Below the pieces are notes generated by a model. The model did not search any database. It had not been told where the DNA came from and saw only the letters and a list, made by a program, of their open reading frames with translations. A DNA stretch of 64,000 nt. It comes from Actinophytocola xinjiangensis. GTDB taxonomy: Bacteria; Actinomycetota; Actinomycetes; Mycobacteriales; Pseudonocardiaceae. The stretch lies in the NCBI RefSeq assembly GCF_001921215.1, contig NZ_MSIF01000002.1:372001-436000 (forward strand), in the 5' to 3' direction. Below are positions 51,401 through 59,622 of the stretch, one piece after another (the first letter of the stretch is position 1; each line of letters starts with the position of its first letter). Position numbers and translations under genes: made by a program.

Positions 51401-54303
51401 TCGGCGGCCAACTTGCGCAGAAGGTCCAGTGTGGACGGACGGTCGCTCTCCTCCTCGCCACCGGTCTCGGTGCCCGCCGAGGCGTCCGTCGTGGACTCGG
51501 TCAGCGCGGCCAGCTGCTCGATGTCCAGCTCCGGCGCGGTCTCACACGGGTTGGTGAGGAAGTTGGGCGCCACGCTGATGTCCAGCGTCCGCTGCGGACG
51601 GTCGGCCAACAGCGCCTTGGTGTCCACGTCGGCGCCGACGGTGTGCGCGGCGGCGACGGCGTTGAGCAGCGGGGTGAGCGTGGGGTTGTCGGTGTCGGTG
51701 GGCAGGGTGTGCAGGTTCGGGTTGGTGTGGTGGGTGAGCCCGGTCAGCGTCGCGCCGGGGCCAAGCTCGATCGCCAGGACCACGTCGTCGGCCAGCTGGG
51801 TGGCGGCCTGGTGGTACCGGACCGGGTGGGTGACCTGGGTGGTGAGGTGCTCGGTCAGGTCGGTACCCGCGTCCAGCACCTGGCCGGTGACCGTGGAGAT
51901 GACCGTCCCGGTTGGCGTGCCGAACGGGTTGTCGGCGGCCAGGTGCTCACGCAGGTGCGTGGCCGCCGGCTCGACCTGGGGCGAGTGGAAGGCGTGGCTG
52001 GTGTTCAGCCGCGTCGTGGTGACCCCCTGGTCACGGGCGTCGGTGGCGATCGCGTCCACGGTGGCCGTCGGCCCGGCGATGATCGTGTTGTGCGGGCCGT
52101 TGTAGGCGGCGATGACGACGCTGCCGTCGGTCGTGGTGGCGTCGATCAGCTGCTGGGCGATCTCCGGGGTGGTGGTCAGGCTCGCCATGGCACCGCCGGT
52201 GTGGCTGGCGTTGGCCATGGTCGCGCCCCGGGTGGTGGCCAGCGTGACGGCCTGCTCGGGGGTCAGCGCACCGGCCCAGGCCAGCGCCGAGATCTCGCCG
52301 AGGCTGTGCCCGATCGCGGCCGAGGCGCGGATCCCCAGCTGGTCCAGCACGTGCAGCGCGGCCAGCGAGCCGGCGACGATCCGCGGCTGGGCGACCTCGG
52401 TGGCGGTGAAGTCGCGGGTGTCGGTGGTGCCGTCGGTGACGGCCGGGAAGCCGGCCTGGGTGTAGATCGCGTCGGTCGCGGGAAAACGCTGGCGCAGCGC
52501 GCCGCCGGTGCGCGGGTTGGTGCTGGTGCCCTGGCCAGGGAACAGGAAGGCGATCTTGGGTGCGGGGGCGTCCGGCCGCGGCACGTTCAGGTAGGCGCCG
52601 GGGCTGAACAGGTTCTCGCCGGTCTCCAGCGCCGCGAGCAGGCGCTCGATCTTGGCGGTGGCGTCCTCCGGGCTGGAGGTCACGATCGCCGCCCTGGTCC
52701 AGCCGGGCGCACCGGTGGGCCGCTCCTGGGCCAGGGTGGTGGCCAGGTCGGCGATCTCCGCGTAGGACAGCTGCGGGGTCAGGGTGACCAGCTGGGTGAG
52801 CTTGTCGCGCAGGTCCTCGGGGGTGGCGGTGGTGAACAGCAGCAGCTCGGTGTCCTGGCGGGTGGTGACCAGGCTGGTGGCGCTGGCCGGCAGCGTCGTG
52901 GCCCGCGGGGTGTTCGGCGGCTGCTCCAGGGCGATGTGGGTGTTGATGCCCCCGAAGCCCATGGCCGACACACCGGCGCGCACCGGCATGTCGGCCGGCC
53001 ACAGCCCGGCGGTGTCCGGGATGTAGAGCGGGACTTCCGACAGCGTCGGGTGCGCGGTGTGGTGCCCGGTGGCCGGCGGGATGATCTGGTGGTGGATGGC
53101 CAGCGTGGCCTTGATCAGTCCGGCGATACCGGCCGCGGCCTTGGTGTGGCCGATGTTGCCCTTGATGCTCGACAGCGCGGCCGGGCGGGCGGTGGGGTCG
53201 GCGTTGTGCCGGGCGGTGCCGATGGCGTGGATCTCGGTGGCGTCACCGACGGCGGTGCCGGTGCCGTGGCCCTCGAAGTAGGACACGGTGTCCACGCCGT
53301 AGCCGGCGCGGTCGTAGGCGCGGCTGATCGCCAGCTGGTGGCCCTCGGACTCGGGGCGGGTGATGCCGCCCTTGCCGTCCGAGGACATGCCCCAGCCGGT
53401 GATGGTGGCGTAGATGCGCAGGTTGCGCGCGATCGCGTCCTCCTCGCGCATGAGCACCACGACCCCCGAGCCCTCGCCGGGCCAGAAGCCGTTGGAGTCG
53501 GCGTCGTAGATCTTCATCTCGCCGGTGGCCAGCGCGCCGGTCTTGGCGAAGCCGATGACCTCGAACGGGTCGATCGACAGGTCGACACCGCCGGCGACGG
53601 CGACGTCGAGGTCACCGTCGACCAGGGCCTTGGCGCCGGTCACGATGGCCAGCAGCGAGGAGGAGCAGGCGCCGTCGACGGTGAACCCGCCGCCGCCGAA
53701 GTCGAAGTGGTTGCAGATCCGCCCGGCGATCGTGTTCGCCAGGCCACCGGCCAGGGTGTCCTCGTCGATGGCGGGGAACGGGGCCTTGTAGACCGGTTCG
53801 AGGTCGCGCAGGAACCCCTCGACCTCCGAGTCCGACCAGCCCTTGCCCAGCAGGGCGGCGCCGACGGTGCGGCGGACGTAGGGCCAGCGCAGGCGCATCA
53901 GGTTCGCCCGGGAGAACTCACCGGTGAGGCTGTTGCCCAGCACGACGCCGACACCCTTGCGGGGCAGGCCCTCGCCGCCGGGGAAACCGGCGTCCTCCAG
54001 GGCGGTCGCCGCGACGTCCAGTGCCAGCCAGTGGGTGAGGTCGGTGCCGCGGAAGGTGGATCCGGCGATCCGGAACTTGGCGCGGTCGAACTCCCAGTCA
54101 CGCAACACAGCCGCCATACCGGAGTAGAACCGGTCCGGCGCGGCGGGGTCGGCGGACCAGTAGTCATCCCGGTTCATCCGCACATCGGGCAACCGCCTGA
54201 ACGCACGTCGCCCTGCCAGAACATTCTCCCACAAATCCTCAGAACCCGTAGCGTCGGGATAACGCAACCCCAAACCAACAATCGCGATCCGCTCGGTGCT
54301 CAA
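48481..54303 (-). CDS. pksE: Iterative enediyne polyketide synthase (PksE)
   Basis: 1940 residues, a normal PksE length. Order: ketosynthase (about 1-465; Cys near 211 in DGACSSSLL, FEGHGTGTAVGD, NIGHTKAAAG), acyltransferase (about 575-880; GHSLGE near 665, AFHSPQVEPA), unusual carrier domain (Ser near 992 in DDLHLSSITVGQ), ketoreductase (about 1225-1450; GGGKGIT, Tyr in EAHYSTAND), dehydratase (His near 1507 in LSDHQLDGDLLFPA) and a C-terminal phosphopantetheinyl-transferase-like domain (about 1780-1940). That last domain lacks the expected second acidic residue and the E/K of the W-x3-E-x3-K motif. PksE makes the linear polyene precursor of the enediyne core. It is divergent from the unbL operon. 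Confidence 0.96.
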   Translation of the reverse strand: MSTERIAIVGLGLRYPDATGSEDLWENVLAGRRAFRRLPDVRMNRDDYWSADPAAPDRFYSGMAAVLRDWEFDRAKFRIAGSTFRGTDLTHWLALDVAATALEDAGFPGGEGLPRKGVGVVLGNSLTGEFSRANLMRLRWPYVRRTVGAALLGKGWSDSEVEGFLRDLEPVYKAPFPAIDEDTLAGGLANTIAGRICNHFDFGGGGFTVDGACSSSLLAIVTGAKALVDGDLDVAVAGGVDLSIDPFEVIGFAKTGALATGEMKIYDADSNGFWPGEGSGVVVLMREEDAIARNLRIYATITGWGMSSDGKGGITRPESEGHQLAISRAYDRAGYGVDTVSYFEGHGTGTAVGDATEIHAIGTARHNADPTARPAALSSIKGNIGHTKAAAGIAGLIKATLAIHHQIIPPATGHHTAHPTLSEVPLYIPDTAGLWPADMPVRAGVSAMGFGGINTHIALEQPPNTPRATTLPASATSLVTTRQDTELLLFTTATPEDLRDKLTQLVTLTPQLSYAEIADLATTLAQERPTGAPGWTRAAIVTSSPEDATAKIERLLAALETGENLFSPGAYLNVPRPDAPAPKIAFLFPGQGTSTNPRTGGALRQRFPATDAIYTQAGFPAVTDGTTDTRDFTATEVAQPRIVAGSLAALHVLDQLGIRASAAIGHSLGEISALAWAGALTPEQAVTLATTRGATMANASHTGGAMASLTTTPEIAQQLIDATTTDGSVVIAAYNGPHNTIIAGPTATVDAIATDARDQGVTTTRLNTSHAFHSPQVEPAATHLREHLAADNPFGTPTGTVISTVTGQVLDAGTDLTEHLTTQVTHPVRYHQAATQLADDVVLAIELGPGATLTGLTHHTNPNLHTLPTDTDNPTLTPLLNAVAAAHTVGADVDTKALLADRPQRTLDISVAPNFLTNPCETAPELDIEQLAALTESTTDASAGTETGGEEESDRPSTLDLLRKLAAERVELPLDTVTANTHPLDDLHLSSITVGQIVNDVTRELGLPTLELTTSFATVTLGELAEIIDEAAESEQGGGSRGTAEATGVAPWVRPFSVDYVPAREPRVTIGAGPEGSWEVHASPGHPLAERLRAALSEAGIGDGILLCLPANGEEHVGLFLAAGKAAVAAPEGTRFVVVQQKYGASGLARTAFLESGGAPTTIVSLPDVAPATPAEADEAVRRVLVEAAATTKFSEVRYDEQGQRLVPLLTVLQPPAQPSTATPLDATDVLLVTGGGKGITAECALVMALDSGAKLALIGRDEAHADEELVENLARMAAAGIEYQYERADVTDPTQVAEAIARFQANLGTVTAVMHGAGRNVPSALPNLTEEEFHQTLAPKIAGLRTILDGLDQDRIKLLVTFGSIIGRGGLNGEAHYSTANDWMSELTADFQAAHPNARALALEWSVWSGAGMGEKLGVVQMLLRDGITPISLENGLSVLRQVLADPNAGPILTVSGRMGGLPTLPLDTGQELPLTRFVDRILAHYPDVELITEVELSPGSDPYLSDHQLDGDLLFPAVLGMEAMTQVASAVTGRTGSPLLEDVEFLRPIVVRPGHSTVIRLAALVKDEETVAVTIRAEDTGFGADHFRTTLRLPRPELADQGLTREATELTTVPVDPITDLYGSVLFQGKRFQRLLSYRRASARHAVAELATTTPAPWFAPYLPPDLTLADPGTRDAVMHAIQCCVPDATLLPQGVERLHLSARADQATEYVIMDARERVQDGDSYTYDIDVLNPDGQVIEQWQGLTLRAVRKGDGSGPWTPAMLTGHLERALETTLGGTRAVVVEPGGEHREQVERAVGRAVGGPATVQFGPDGGATAEGVTISSAHGAGVSLVVAGEQWSACDVAPVARRTAREWTDLVGQSVLDQLSADEDGDVAGSRVTSALACVPDGAELTVERVEPYGWVVFAAGDVRVATWVTTLNDEPEPVVFAVARKES

Positions 54304-54546
54304 TCTAACCGCCTACTTTCGGAGAACTGGGACAGTCCGCGACATGCGCTTATGGCTAACCACCCAACTGTGCACCAGAGTTGCGGCGAACCAGTTCTTC
54401 TAGTGTGCCGTCCGCTGCTTCGCTTCTCCGACCGTGCGGTCGAGCGGTAAACGGGTTGTCGCCTACCGGCGGGCGCACTCGCAGAGATGCGCCGTGACCT
54501 CGACTGACCGGACTCTGGCATTTGTCCCACGGCGGTGGAGGAACGG

Positions 54547-55572
54547 ATGCCATCTCTTATCGGATCACTGCGCCAGTACGTTCTGGCGCCCAAACTCTCC
54601 TCGGTCACGTTCGCCGAGCGCGGGTTCCCCGGGGCGTCCTCGCCCTCGGCCGAGCACCTGGAGGCCATCCCCCAGTCGGTCATCTGCGGCTTCGAGTGGG
54701 GGATCGCCGCGCGCGACCTGTGGGACGTGCGCCGGCGGCTGGACCTGGTGGTTCCCGAGCAGCGCGGGTTCGCCTACGAGGGCGCCGCGATGGCCTTCGC
54801 CGTGCGCGACTCGATGGCCGGCGGCAGCGGCAAACGCACCCGTGAGCTGCTGCTGGGCCCCGGCGCACCGCACGTGTTCCTCACCTACATCGGCATCGGC
54901 TTCGCCATGGCGCGACTGCCCCGGCCGCTGTGGCGCTCGATCATCCCGGACCTGTCCGGCTCGCCGTACTACCCGACGATGACCTGGCTCGCCGTCGACG
55001 GGTACGGCTTCGACCTGGCCTACTTCAACACCCGCCGCTACGTCGACGAGCAGCGCGTGCCAGCACCCTATCCCTGGGAGGGCTCGCCGGAGTACTTCCC
55101 GCGTGCGGTCGACCAGGGCATCGGGCGGGCACTGTGGTTCATCCACGGCGCCAACGCCGCCGAGGTCACCGAGGCGGTCAACCGCTTCCCCGAAGGGCGT
55201 CGCCCCGACCTGTGGAGCGGGGTGGGCCTGGCCGCGACCTTCGCCGGCGGCGCCAGCGCCGAGGGCCTGGCCCGAGTGCGGGCCGACGCCGGTGAACACC
55301 GCCCCCAGCTGGGCGTCGGCGTGGTCTTCGCGATCAAGGCGCGCACCTTCGCCGGGCACGTACCGGCGCACTCGGCGCTGGCCACCGAGGTGCTCGCCGG
55401 CCTGTCGGTGGACGAGGCGGTGGCCATCGCCGACCGCACCGAGGCCGACGCCACCGCGCCGGCCGACGGCGACGTCCCGCTCTACGAACTGTGGCGCGGC
55501 AGAATTCGATCGCATTTCGAGCGGGCGGAATCCGGCAAGCGTGGAGTCGTGCGCGGCCTGGGCATTGTGTGA
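54547..55572 (+). CDS. DUF1702 enediyne protein (UnbL-type), first copy
   Basis: 341 residues from the ATG at 54547, which has GGAGGA upstream. The family features are FAYEGAAMAFAVRDSM (about 78-93), YIGIGFAMARLPRP, the DGYGFDLAYFNTRRYV block and DQGIGRALWFIHGANA. DUF1702 proteins occur almost only in enediyne clusters and belong to the conserved PKSE/TEBC/UNBL/UNBV/UNBU set. Their reaction is unknown. It is the first gene of a seven-gene rightward operon that diverges from pksE across 243 bases. The next gene is a clear paralogue. Confidence 0.9.
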   Translation: MPSLIGSLRQYVLAPKLSSVTFAERGFPGASSPSAEHLEAIPQSVICGFEWGIAARDLWDVRRRLDLVVPEQRGFAYEGAAMAFAVRDSMAGGSGKRTRELLLGPGAPHVFLTYIGIGFAMARLPRPLWRSIIPDLSGSPYYPTMTWLAVDGYGFDLAYFNTRRYVDEQRVPAPYPWEGSPEYFPRAVDQGIGRALWFIHGANAAEVTEAVNRFPEGRRPDLWSGVGLAATFAGGASAEGLARVRADAGEHRPQLGVGVVFAIKARTFAGHVPAHSALATEVLAGLSVDEAVAIADRTEADATAPADGDVPLYELWRGRIRSHFERAESGKRGVVRGLGIV

Positions 55573-55622
55573 CCATTTCGAGGAAACATGAAAGCCGTTT
55601 CAAAGAGCGGACGGGGATTGAG

Positions 55623-56606
55623 TTGACCATTTCCTGGCGCGCACTACGGCGCCGTATACTGACACCCGACGTCGCCGAGACGAGTCTCGCCAAGCGCGGA
55701 TTCCACAAGAAGTCGCCAGCGGCCAAGGAAAGGCTGGAGACGGTCGGAAAGACGTTCGTCGAGGGCTACGGTCAGGCGGTGGAGTCACGCGGTCCGGATG
55801 ATCTGGAGCGCCGACTCGACGAGGTCCCCGACTGGCTGCGTGGATTCGCCTACGAGGGCGCCGGAATGGGCCTGGCGATCCTCGACGGTCTGCCCTTCGG
55901 CCGCTCGGACAACGTCGCCCGCCTCCTGGCGACCCCGGTCGGCGACACCTACCGCGAGCTGATCTACGTGGGGATCGGCTGGGCCATGGCCCGCCTGCCC
56001 CGGTTCCGCTGGCCCAAGCCGGCCCGGTTGGACGACCAGGTCCTGGTACCGCTGGTGCTCGACGGCTACGGGTTCCACCAGGCCTACTTCCACACCGCGC
56101 GCTACGTCGAGGCCCAGTACCGGGACCCCGGGTTCCCCTGGCCGGGCGGGCGGCACGGGCACTTCGCCAACAACGCCATCGACCAGGGCATCGGCCGCGC
56201 GATGTGGTTCATCGCCGGCACCGACCCCGAGCGGGTCGCCGACCTGATCGACGGCTTCGCCCCCGAGCGCCGCGGCGACCTCTACGCCGGCGCCGGCCTG
56301 GCCGCGACCTACGCGGGCGGGGTCGAGGAGTCCGAGCTGCTGGCGATCCGGCGGCGGGCGGGCGAACACCGGGGCAACCTGGCGCAGGGCAGCGCGTTCG
56401 CCGCGTTCGCCAGGGTACGCGCGGGCATCGTGCCCCCCCATTCGGCACTGGCCGCCAAGCTCCTCTGTGGAACGACTCCGGAGGAACTGGCCAGGGTCAC
56501 CGGTGAGAACCGGCCGGACAACCGGGTCGAGGGCGACCAGCCGGCCTACGAGATCTGGCGGCAACGACTCGCCAACGAGTTTTCCCATGGAGGTGTCAAC
56601 ACATGA
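55623..56606 (+). CDS. DUF1702 enediyne protein (UnbL-type), second copy
   Basis: 327 residues from the TTG at 55623, chosen because LTISWRALRRRI aligns with MPSLIGSLRQYV at the first copy's start. A GTG at 55569 overlapping the previous stop is an alternative. FAYEGAGMGLAILDGL, YVGIGWAMARLPRF, DGYGFHQAYFHTARYV and DQGIGRAMWFIAGTDP match the first copy block for block. The pair therefore arose by an old duplication. As I recall, nine-membered clusters carry two such genes (E2/E3-type), which would support a nine-membered product. It overlaps the next gene by ATGA. Confidence 0.88.
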   Translation: MTISWRALRRRILTPDVAETSLAKRGFHKKSPAAKERLETVGKTFVEGYGQAVESRGPDDLERRLDEVPDWLRGFAYEGAGMGLAILDGLPFGRSDNVARLLATPVGDTYRELIYVGIGWAMARLPRFRWPKPARLDDQVLVPLVLDGYGFHQAYFHTARYVEAQYRDPGFPWPGGRHGHFANNAIDQGIGRAMWFIAGTDPERVADLIDGFAPERRGDLYAGAGLAATYAGGVEESELLAIRRRAGEHRGNLAQGSAFAAFARVRAGIVPPHSALAAKLLCGTTPEELARVTGENRPDNRVEGDQPAYEIWRQRLANEFSHGGVNT

Positions 56607-58573
56607 ACGCGGTACGTGGCTTGCTGCGCAGGCAGCTGACCGGTGTCATCGCGCTCGTGGTCGTCGTCGGTTTCTATTTCGCGGTCGCGCTGCCCGAGAC
56701 CTCGGCCGAGGAGAAGAACGACCTGGCGAGCGAGTACTCGTTCGTCGGCCACAGCGTGGCGCTGCCGGCGTCGGACAAACAGCAGTCGATCCGGGAGGTG
56801 AACCAGGCCTACAAGCACATCGACGCCTGGATCTCCTCGGTCGGCGCCTCGGTCGCGATGAACGACCTGGACGGCGACGGCCTGCCCAACGACCTGTGCC
56901 TGGTCGATCCCCGGACCGACCAGCTGATCATCACGCCGACGCCCGGCAAGAACGACCACCGGTACAAGCCCTTCGAGCTGACCCCGGACCCGCTGCCGGT
57001 CAACGACGTGATGGCGCCGATGGGCTGCGTGCCGGCCGACCTCAACGAGGACGGCCGGATGGACCTGCTGGTCTACATGTGGGGCCGTACCCCGGTCATC
57101 TACCTGGCCAGGGCCGACCACGGCACGCTGTCCCCGGCGGCCTACAAGGCGGTCGAGGCGGTGCCCGGCACGCACTCCGACGCCCAGGGTGTCTACAACG
57201 GACCGCAGTGGAACAGCAACGCGGCCACCGTCGGTGACTTCGACGGCGACGGTCACGACGACATCTTCATCGGCAACTACTTCCCGGACAGCCCCATCCT
57301 CGACGCCTCGCTCGACGGCGGCGTGACGATGAACCACTCGCTGTCCAACGCCCAGAACGGCGGCGGCGGTCACATCCTGCTGTGCGCCGGCGCCAAGGCC
57401 GGCAACGACCCGGAGGCCACCTTCAAGCTCCAGCCCAAGGAAGCCCTCCCCGAGGAGGCCCGTGGCGGCTGGGCACTGGGCGTGAGCGCCAACGACCTCG
57501 ACGGCGACCTGCTGCCCGAGCTGTACATCGCCAACGACTTCGGCCCGGACCGGTTGCTGTACAACAAGTCCACGCCCGGGGCGATCCAGTTCGAGAACGT
57601 CACCACCACCCGCACCCCCGGCACGCCGAAGTCCAAGCGGATCGGTGCCGACTCCTTCAAGGGCATGGGTGTCGACTTCGGTGACTTCAACCACGACGGC
57701 CTCTACGACGCGTTCGTGTCGAACCTGACCGTCTCGTGGGGCATCGTCGAGAGCAACTTCTTCTACACCAACGTCGCCGAGGACCAGAAGGACCTGCGCA
57801 ACCAGCTCCAGGACGGCGAGGCGCCGTTCAAGGACCAGAGCGGGGCCAACGGCACCGCGTGGTCCGGCTGGGCCTGGGACCTCAAGATCGCCGACTTCGC
57901 CAACACCGGCGAGCAGCAGATCGCCCAGACCAACGGGTTCATCCGGGGCGCCACCAACCGCTGGCCCCAGCTGCAGGAACTGGCCATGGCCAACGACGGC
58001 CTGGTCGCCAGCCCCTTCTTCTGGCCCAACGCCAACGCCGGTGACGACATCGCCGGCAGCGAGACCATGCGCTTCTACGTCAAGGGTCCCGACGGCCGCT
58101 ACACCGACCTCGCCCCCGAGCTGGGTCTGGCCGTGCCGATCCCCACGCGCGGTATCGCCACCGGTGACGCCGACGGCGACGGCCTGATCGACATGGCGGT
58201 GGCCCGCCAGTACGGCGAGCCGATCTTCTACAGCAACGAGGCGCCCGACCCGGGCGGCCACCTGAACCTGACCCTGACCCACGAGCAGGACGGGATCGTC
58301 GGCAGTGCGCCGGCCCCCGGCTCGCCGGTCACCGGCGCCCAGGTCAAGGTGACCACCTCGGACGGCAAGACCTACATCCAGCGCGTCGACGGTGGCAGCG
58401 GCCACGCCGGGCGGCGCAGCAGCGAGGTGAACATCGGCCTCGGTGACGCACAGGGACCCGTCGAGGTCATGGTGTGCTGGCGCGACCGTGACGGCCAGGT
58501 GCACGAGGAGAAGCTCAAGCTCAGCCAGGGCCGGCACTCGCTCGTGCTTGGCGACCAGGTCAGGGAGAGGTGA
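56603..58573 (+). CDS. Enediyne protein UnbV (FG-GAP repeats, ASPIC/UnbV domain)
   Basis: 656 residues. An N-terminal membrane anchor or signal (about 12-32) is followed by a beta-propeller of FG-GAP-like repeats with Ca-binding loops (MNDLDGDGLPND, ADLNEDGRMD, GDFDGDGHDD, GDFNHDGLYD, GDADGDGLID). A C-terminal ASPIC/UnbV domain ends it (GGSGHAGRRSSEVNIGLG). The protein should sit on the outer face of the membrane. UnbV is part of the universal enediyne gene set, with unknown function. It is coupled to both neighbours by 4-base overlaps. Confidence 0.92.
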   Translation: MNAVRGLLRRQLTGVIALVVVVGFYFAVALPETSAEEKNDLASEYSFVGHSVALPASDKQQSIREVNQAYKHIDAWISSVGASVAMNDLDGDGLPNDLCLVDPRTDQLIITPTPGKNDHRYKPFELTPDPLPVNDVMAPMGCVPADLNEDGRMDLLVYMWGRTPVIYLARADHGTLSPAAYKAVEAVPGTHSDAQGVYNGPQWNSNAATVGDFDGDGHDDIFIGNYFPDSPILDASLDGGVTMNHSLSNAQNGGGGHILLCAGAKAGNDPEATFKLQPKEALPEEARGGWALGVSANDLDGDLLPELYIANDFGPDRLLYNKSTPGAIQFENVTTTRTPGTPKSKRIGADSFKGMGVDFGDFNHDGLYDAFVSNLTVSWGIVESNFFYTNVAEDQKDLRNQLQDGEAPFKDQSGANGTAWSGWAWDLKIADFANTGEQQIAQTNGFIRGATNRWPQLQELAMANDGLVASPFFWPNANAGDDIAGSETMRFYVKGPDGRYTDLAPELGLAVPIPTRGIATGDADGDGLIDMAVARQYGEPIFYSNEAPDPGGHLNLTLTHEQDGIVGSAPAPGSPVTGAQVKVTTSDGKTYIQRVDGGSGHAGRRSSEVNIGLGDAQGPVEVMVCWRDRDGQVHEEKLKLSQGRHSLVLGDQVRER

Positions 58574-59622
58574 GTAGGGAAATGGTTGTCCAGGAAGCGA
58601 AGACCGGCGGTGGCAAACCGCCCGCCGGTGGGCCGCCGAAGAACCCCAAGGTGGTCAAAGCGCTACGCAGGTTCGCCATCTCGATCACCATCTTCAACAT
58701 CGTCGGGTACATCGTCCTCGGGTTCGAGCAGCCCTGGATCTGGCCTTTCGTCGCGGTGGCCACCGGCTACACCGTCGAGCTGGTCCTGGAGAAGATCGGC
58801 GCGCGGGTCGAGGGGCGCGACCCCCGCTACGCGGGCAACGGGTTCAAGGGCGTCATGGAGTTCCTGTTCCCGGCGCACATCACCAGCCTCGCGCTGAACA
58901 TGCTGATCTACGTCAACGACCGCATCTGGGTGATGATGTTCGCCGTCACCCTGGCCGTGGCCGCCAAGTGGATCCTGCGCGCCCCGGTGCGCGGCAACCT
59001 GCGCCACTACATGAACCCGTCCAACCTCGGGATCCTGATGGTGCTGATCCTGTTCCCGTGGGGCAGCATCGCACCGCCGTACCACTTCACCGAGCACGTC
59101 AACGACGTGGTGGACTGGCTCATCGTCGCGATCATCATCACGACCGGAACGATGCTCAACGCCAAGCTGACCGGCCGGATGTGGCTGATCTTCGGCTGGC
59201 TGAGCTTCTTCGTGCTCCAGGCGTTCGTCCGGGGCTGGCTGTTCGGCACGTCGATCCCGGGTGCCCTGGGCGTGATGACCGGTGTCGCGTTCATCCTGTA
59301 CACCAACTACATGGTGACCGACCCGGGAACCACCCCGTCCAAGCCGTGGGCACAGTTCCTGTTCGGCGCGGGCGTGGCGACCTTCTACGGGATCTTCATG
59401 GTCGCGCACATCGCCTACGGCCTGTTCTTCGCCACGGCGATCGTCTGTCTGATCCGCGGCATGTTCCTGTGGGGCCTGCACTTCGTCGACAAGTCCCGCG
59501 CCCAGTTCGCCGCGGAACAGCAGGCGAAGGCCGAGGCGGAGAAGGCGACACCGCCGGTCGCGGTGATCGGCGACGGTGGCTCCGAGACCGGTGGGCCGGC
59601 GGCCCGCCCGGCCGCGGCGTGA
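58570..59622 (+). CDS. Enediyne membrane protein UnbU (RnfD/NqrB-like)
   Basis: 350 residues from a GTG overlapping the UnbV stop (ATG 58582 is an alternative). About eight to ten membrane helices lie between residues 35 and 300, with the NLRHYMNPSNLGILMVLILF segment typical of RnfD/NqrB-like proteins. The C-terminal tail is Ala/Glu-rich and soluble. UnbU is universal in enediyne clusters. Its resemblance to RnfD hints at electron transfer across the membrane in core maturation, which is inference. The stop overlaps the P450 start. Confidence 0.92.
   Translation: MSREMVVQEAKTGGGKPPAGGPPKNPKVVKALRRFAISITIFNIVGYIVLGFEQPWIWPFVAVATGYTVELVLEKIGARVEGRDPRYAGNGFKGVMEFLFPAHITSLALNMLIYVNDRIWVMMFAVTLAVAAKWILRAPVRGNLRHYMNPSNLGILMVLILFPWGSIAPPYHFTEHVNDVVDWLIVAIIITTGTMLNAKLTGRMWLIFGWLSFFVLQAFVRGWLFGTSIPGALGVMTGVAFILYTNYMVTDPGTTPSKPWAQFLFGAGVATFYGIFMVAHIAYGLFFATAIVCLIRGMFLWGLHFVDKSRAQFAAEQQAKAEAEKATPPVAVIGDGGSETGGPAARPAAA

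Noticed and set aside
48472-54450. A 1992-residue open frame on the plus strand opposite the PKS gene
   Set aside because: It is the exact antisense of pksE. Its composition (Arg/Gly/Val/Asp-rich, no domains) is the usual artefact of high-GC third positions, while the minus strand encodes unmistakable PKS domains.
54304-54546. Short inverted repeat TGGGACA/TGTCCCA in the pksE-unbL divergent promoter
   Set aside because: The arms are only seven bases and nearly 190 bases apart, which is expected by chance.
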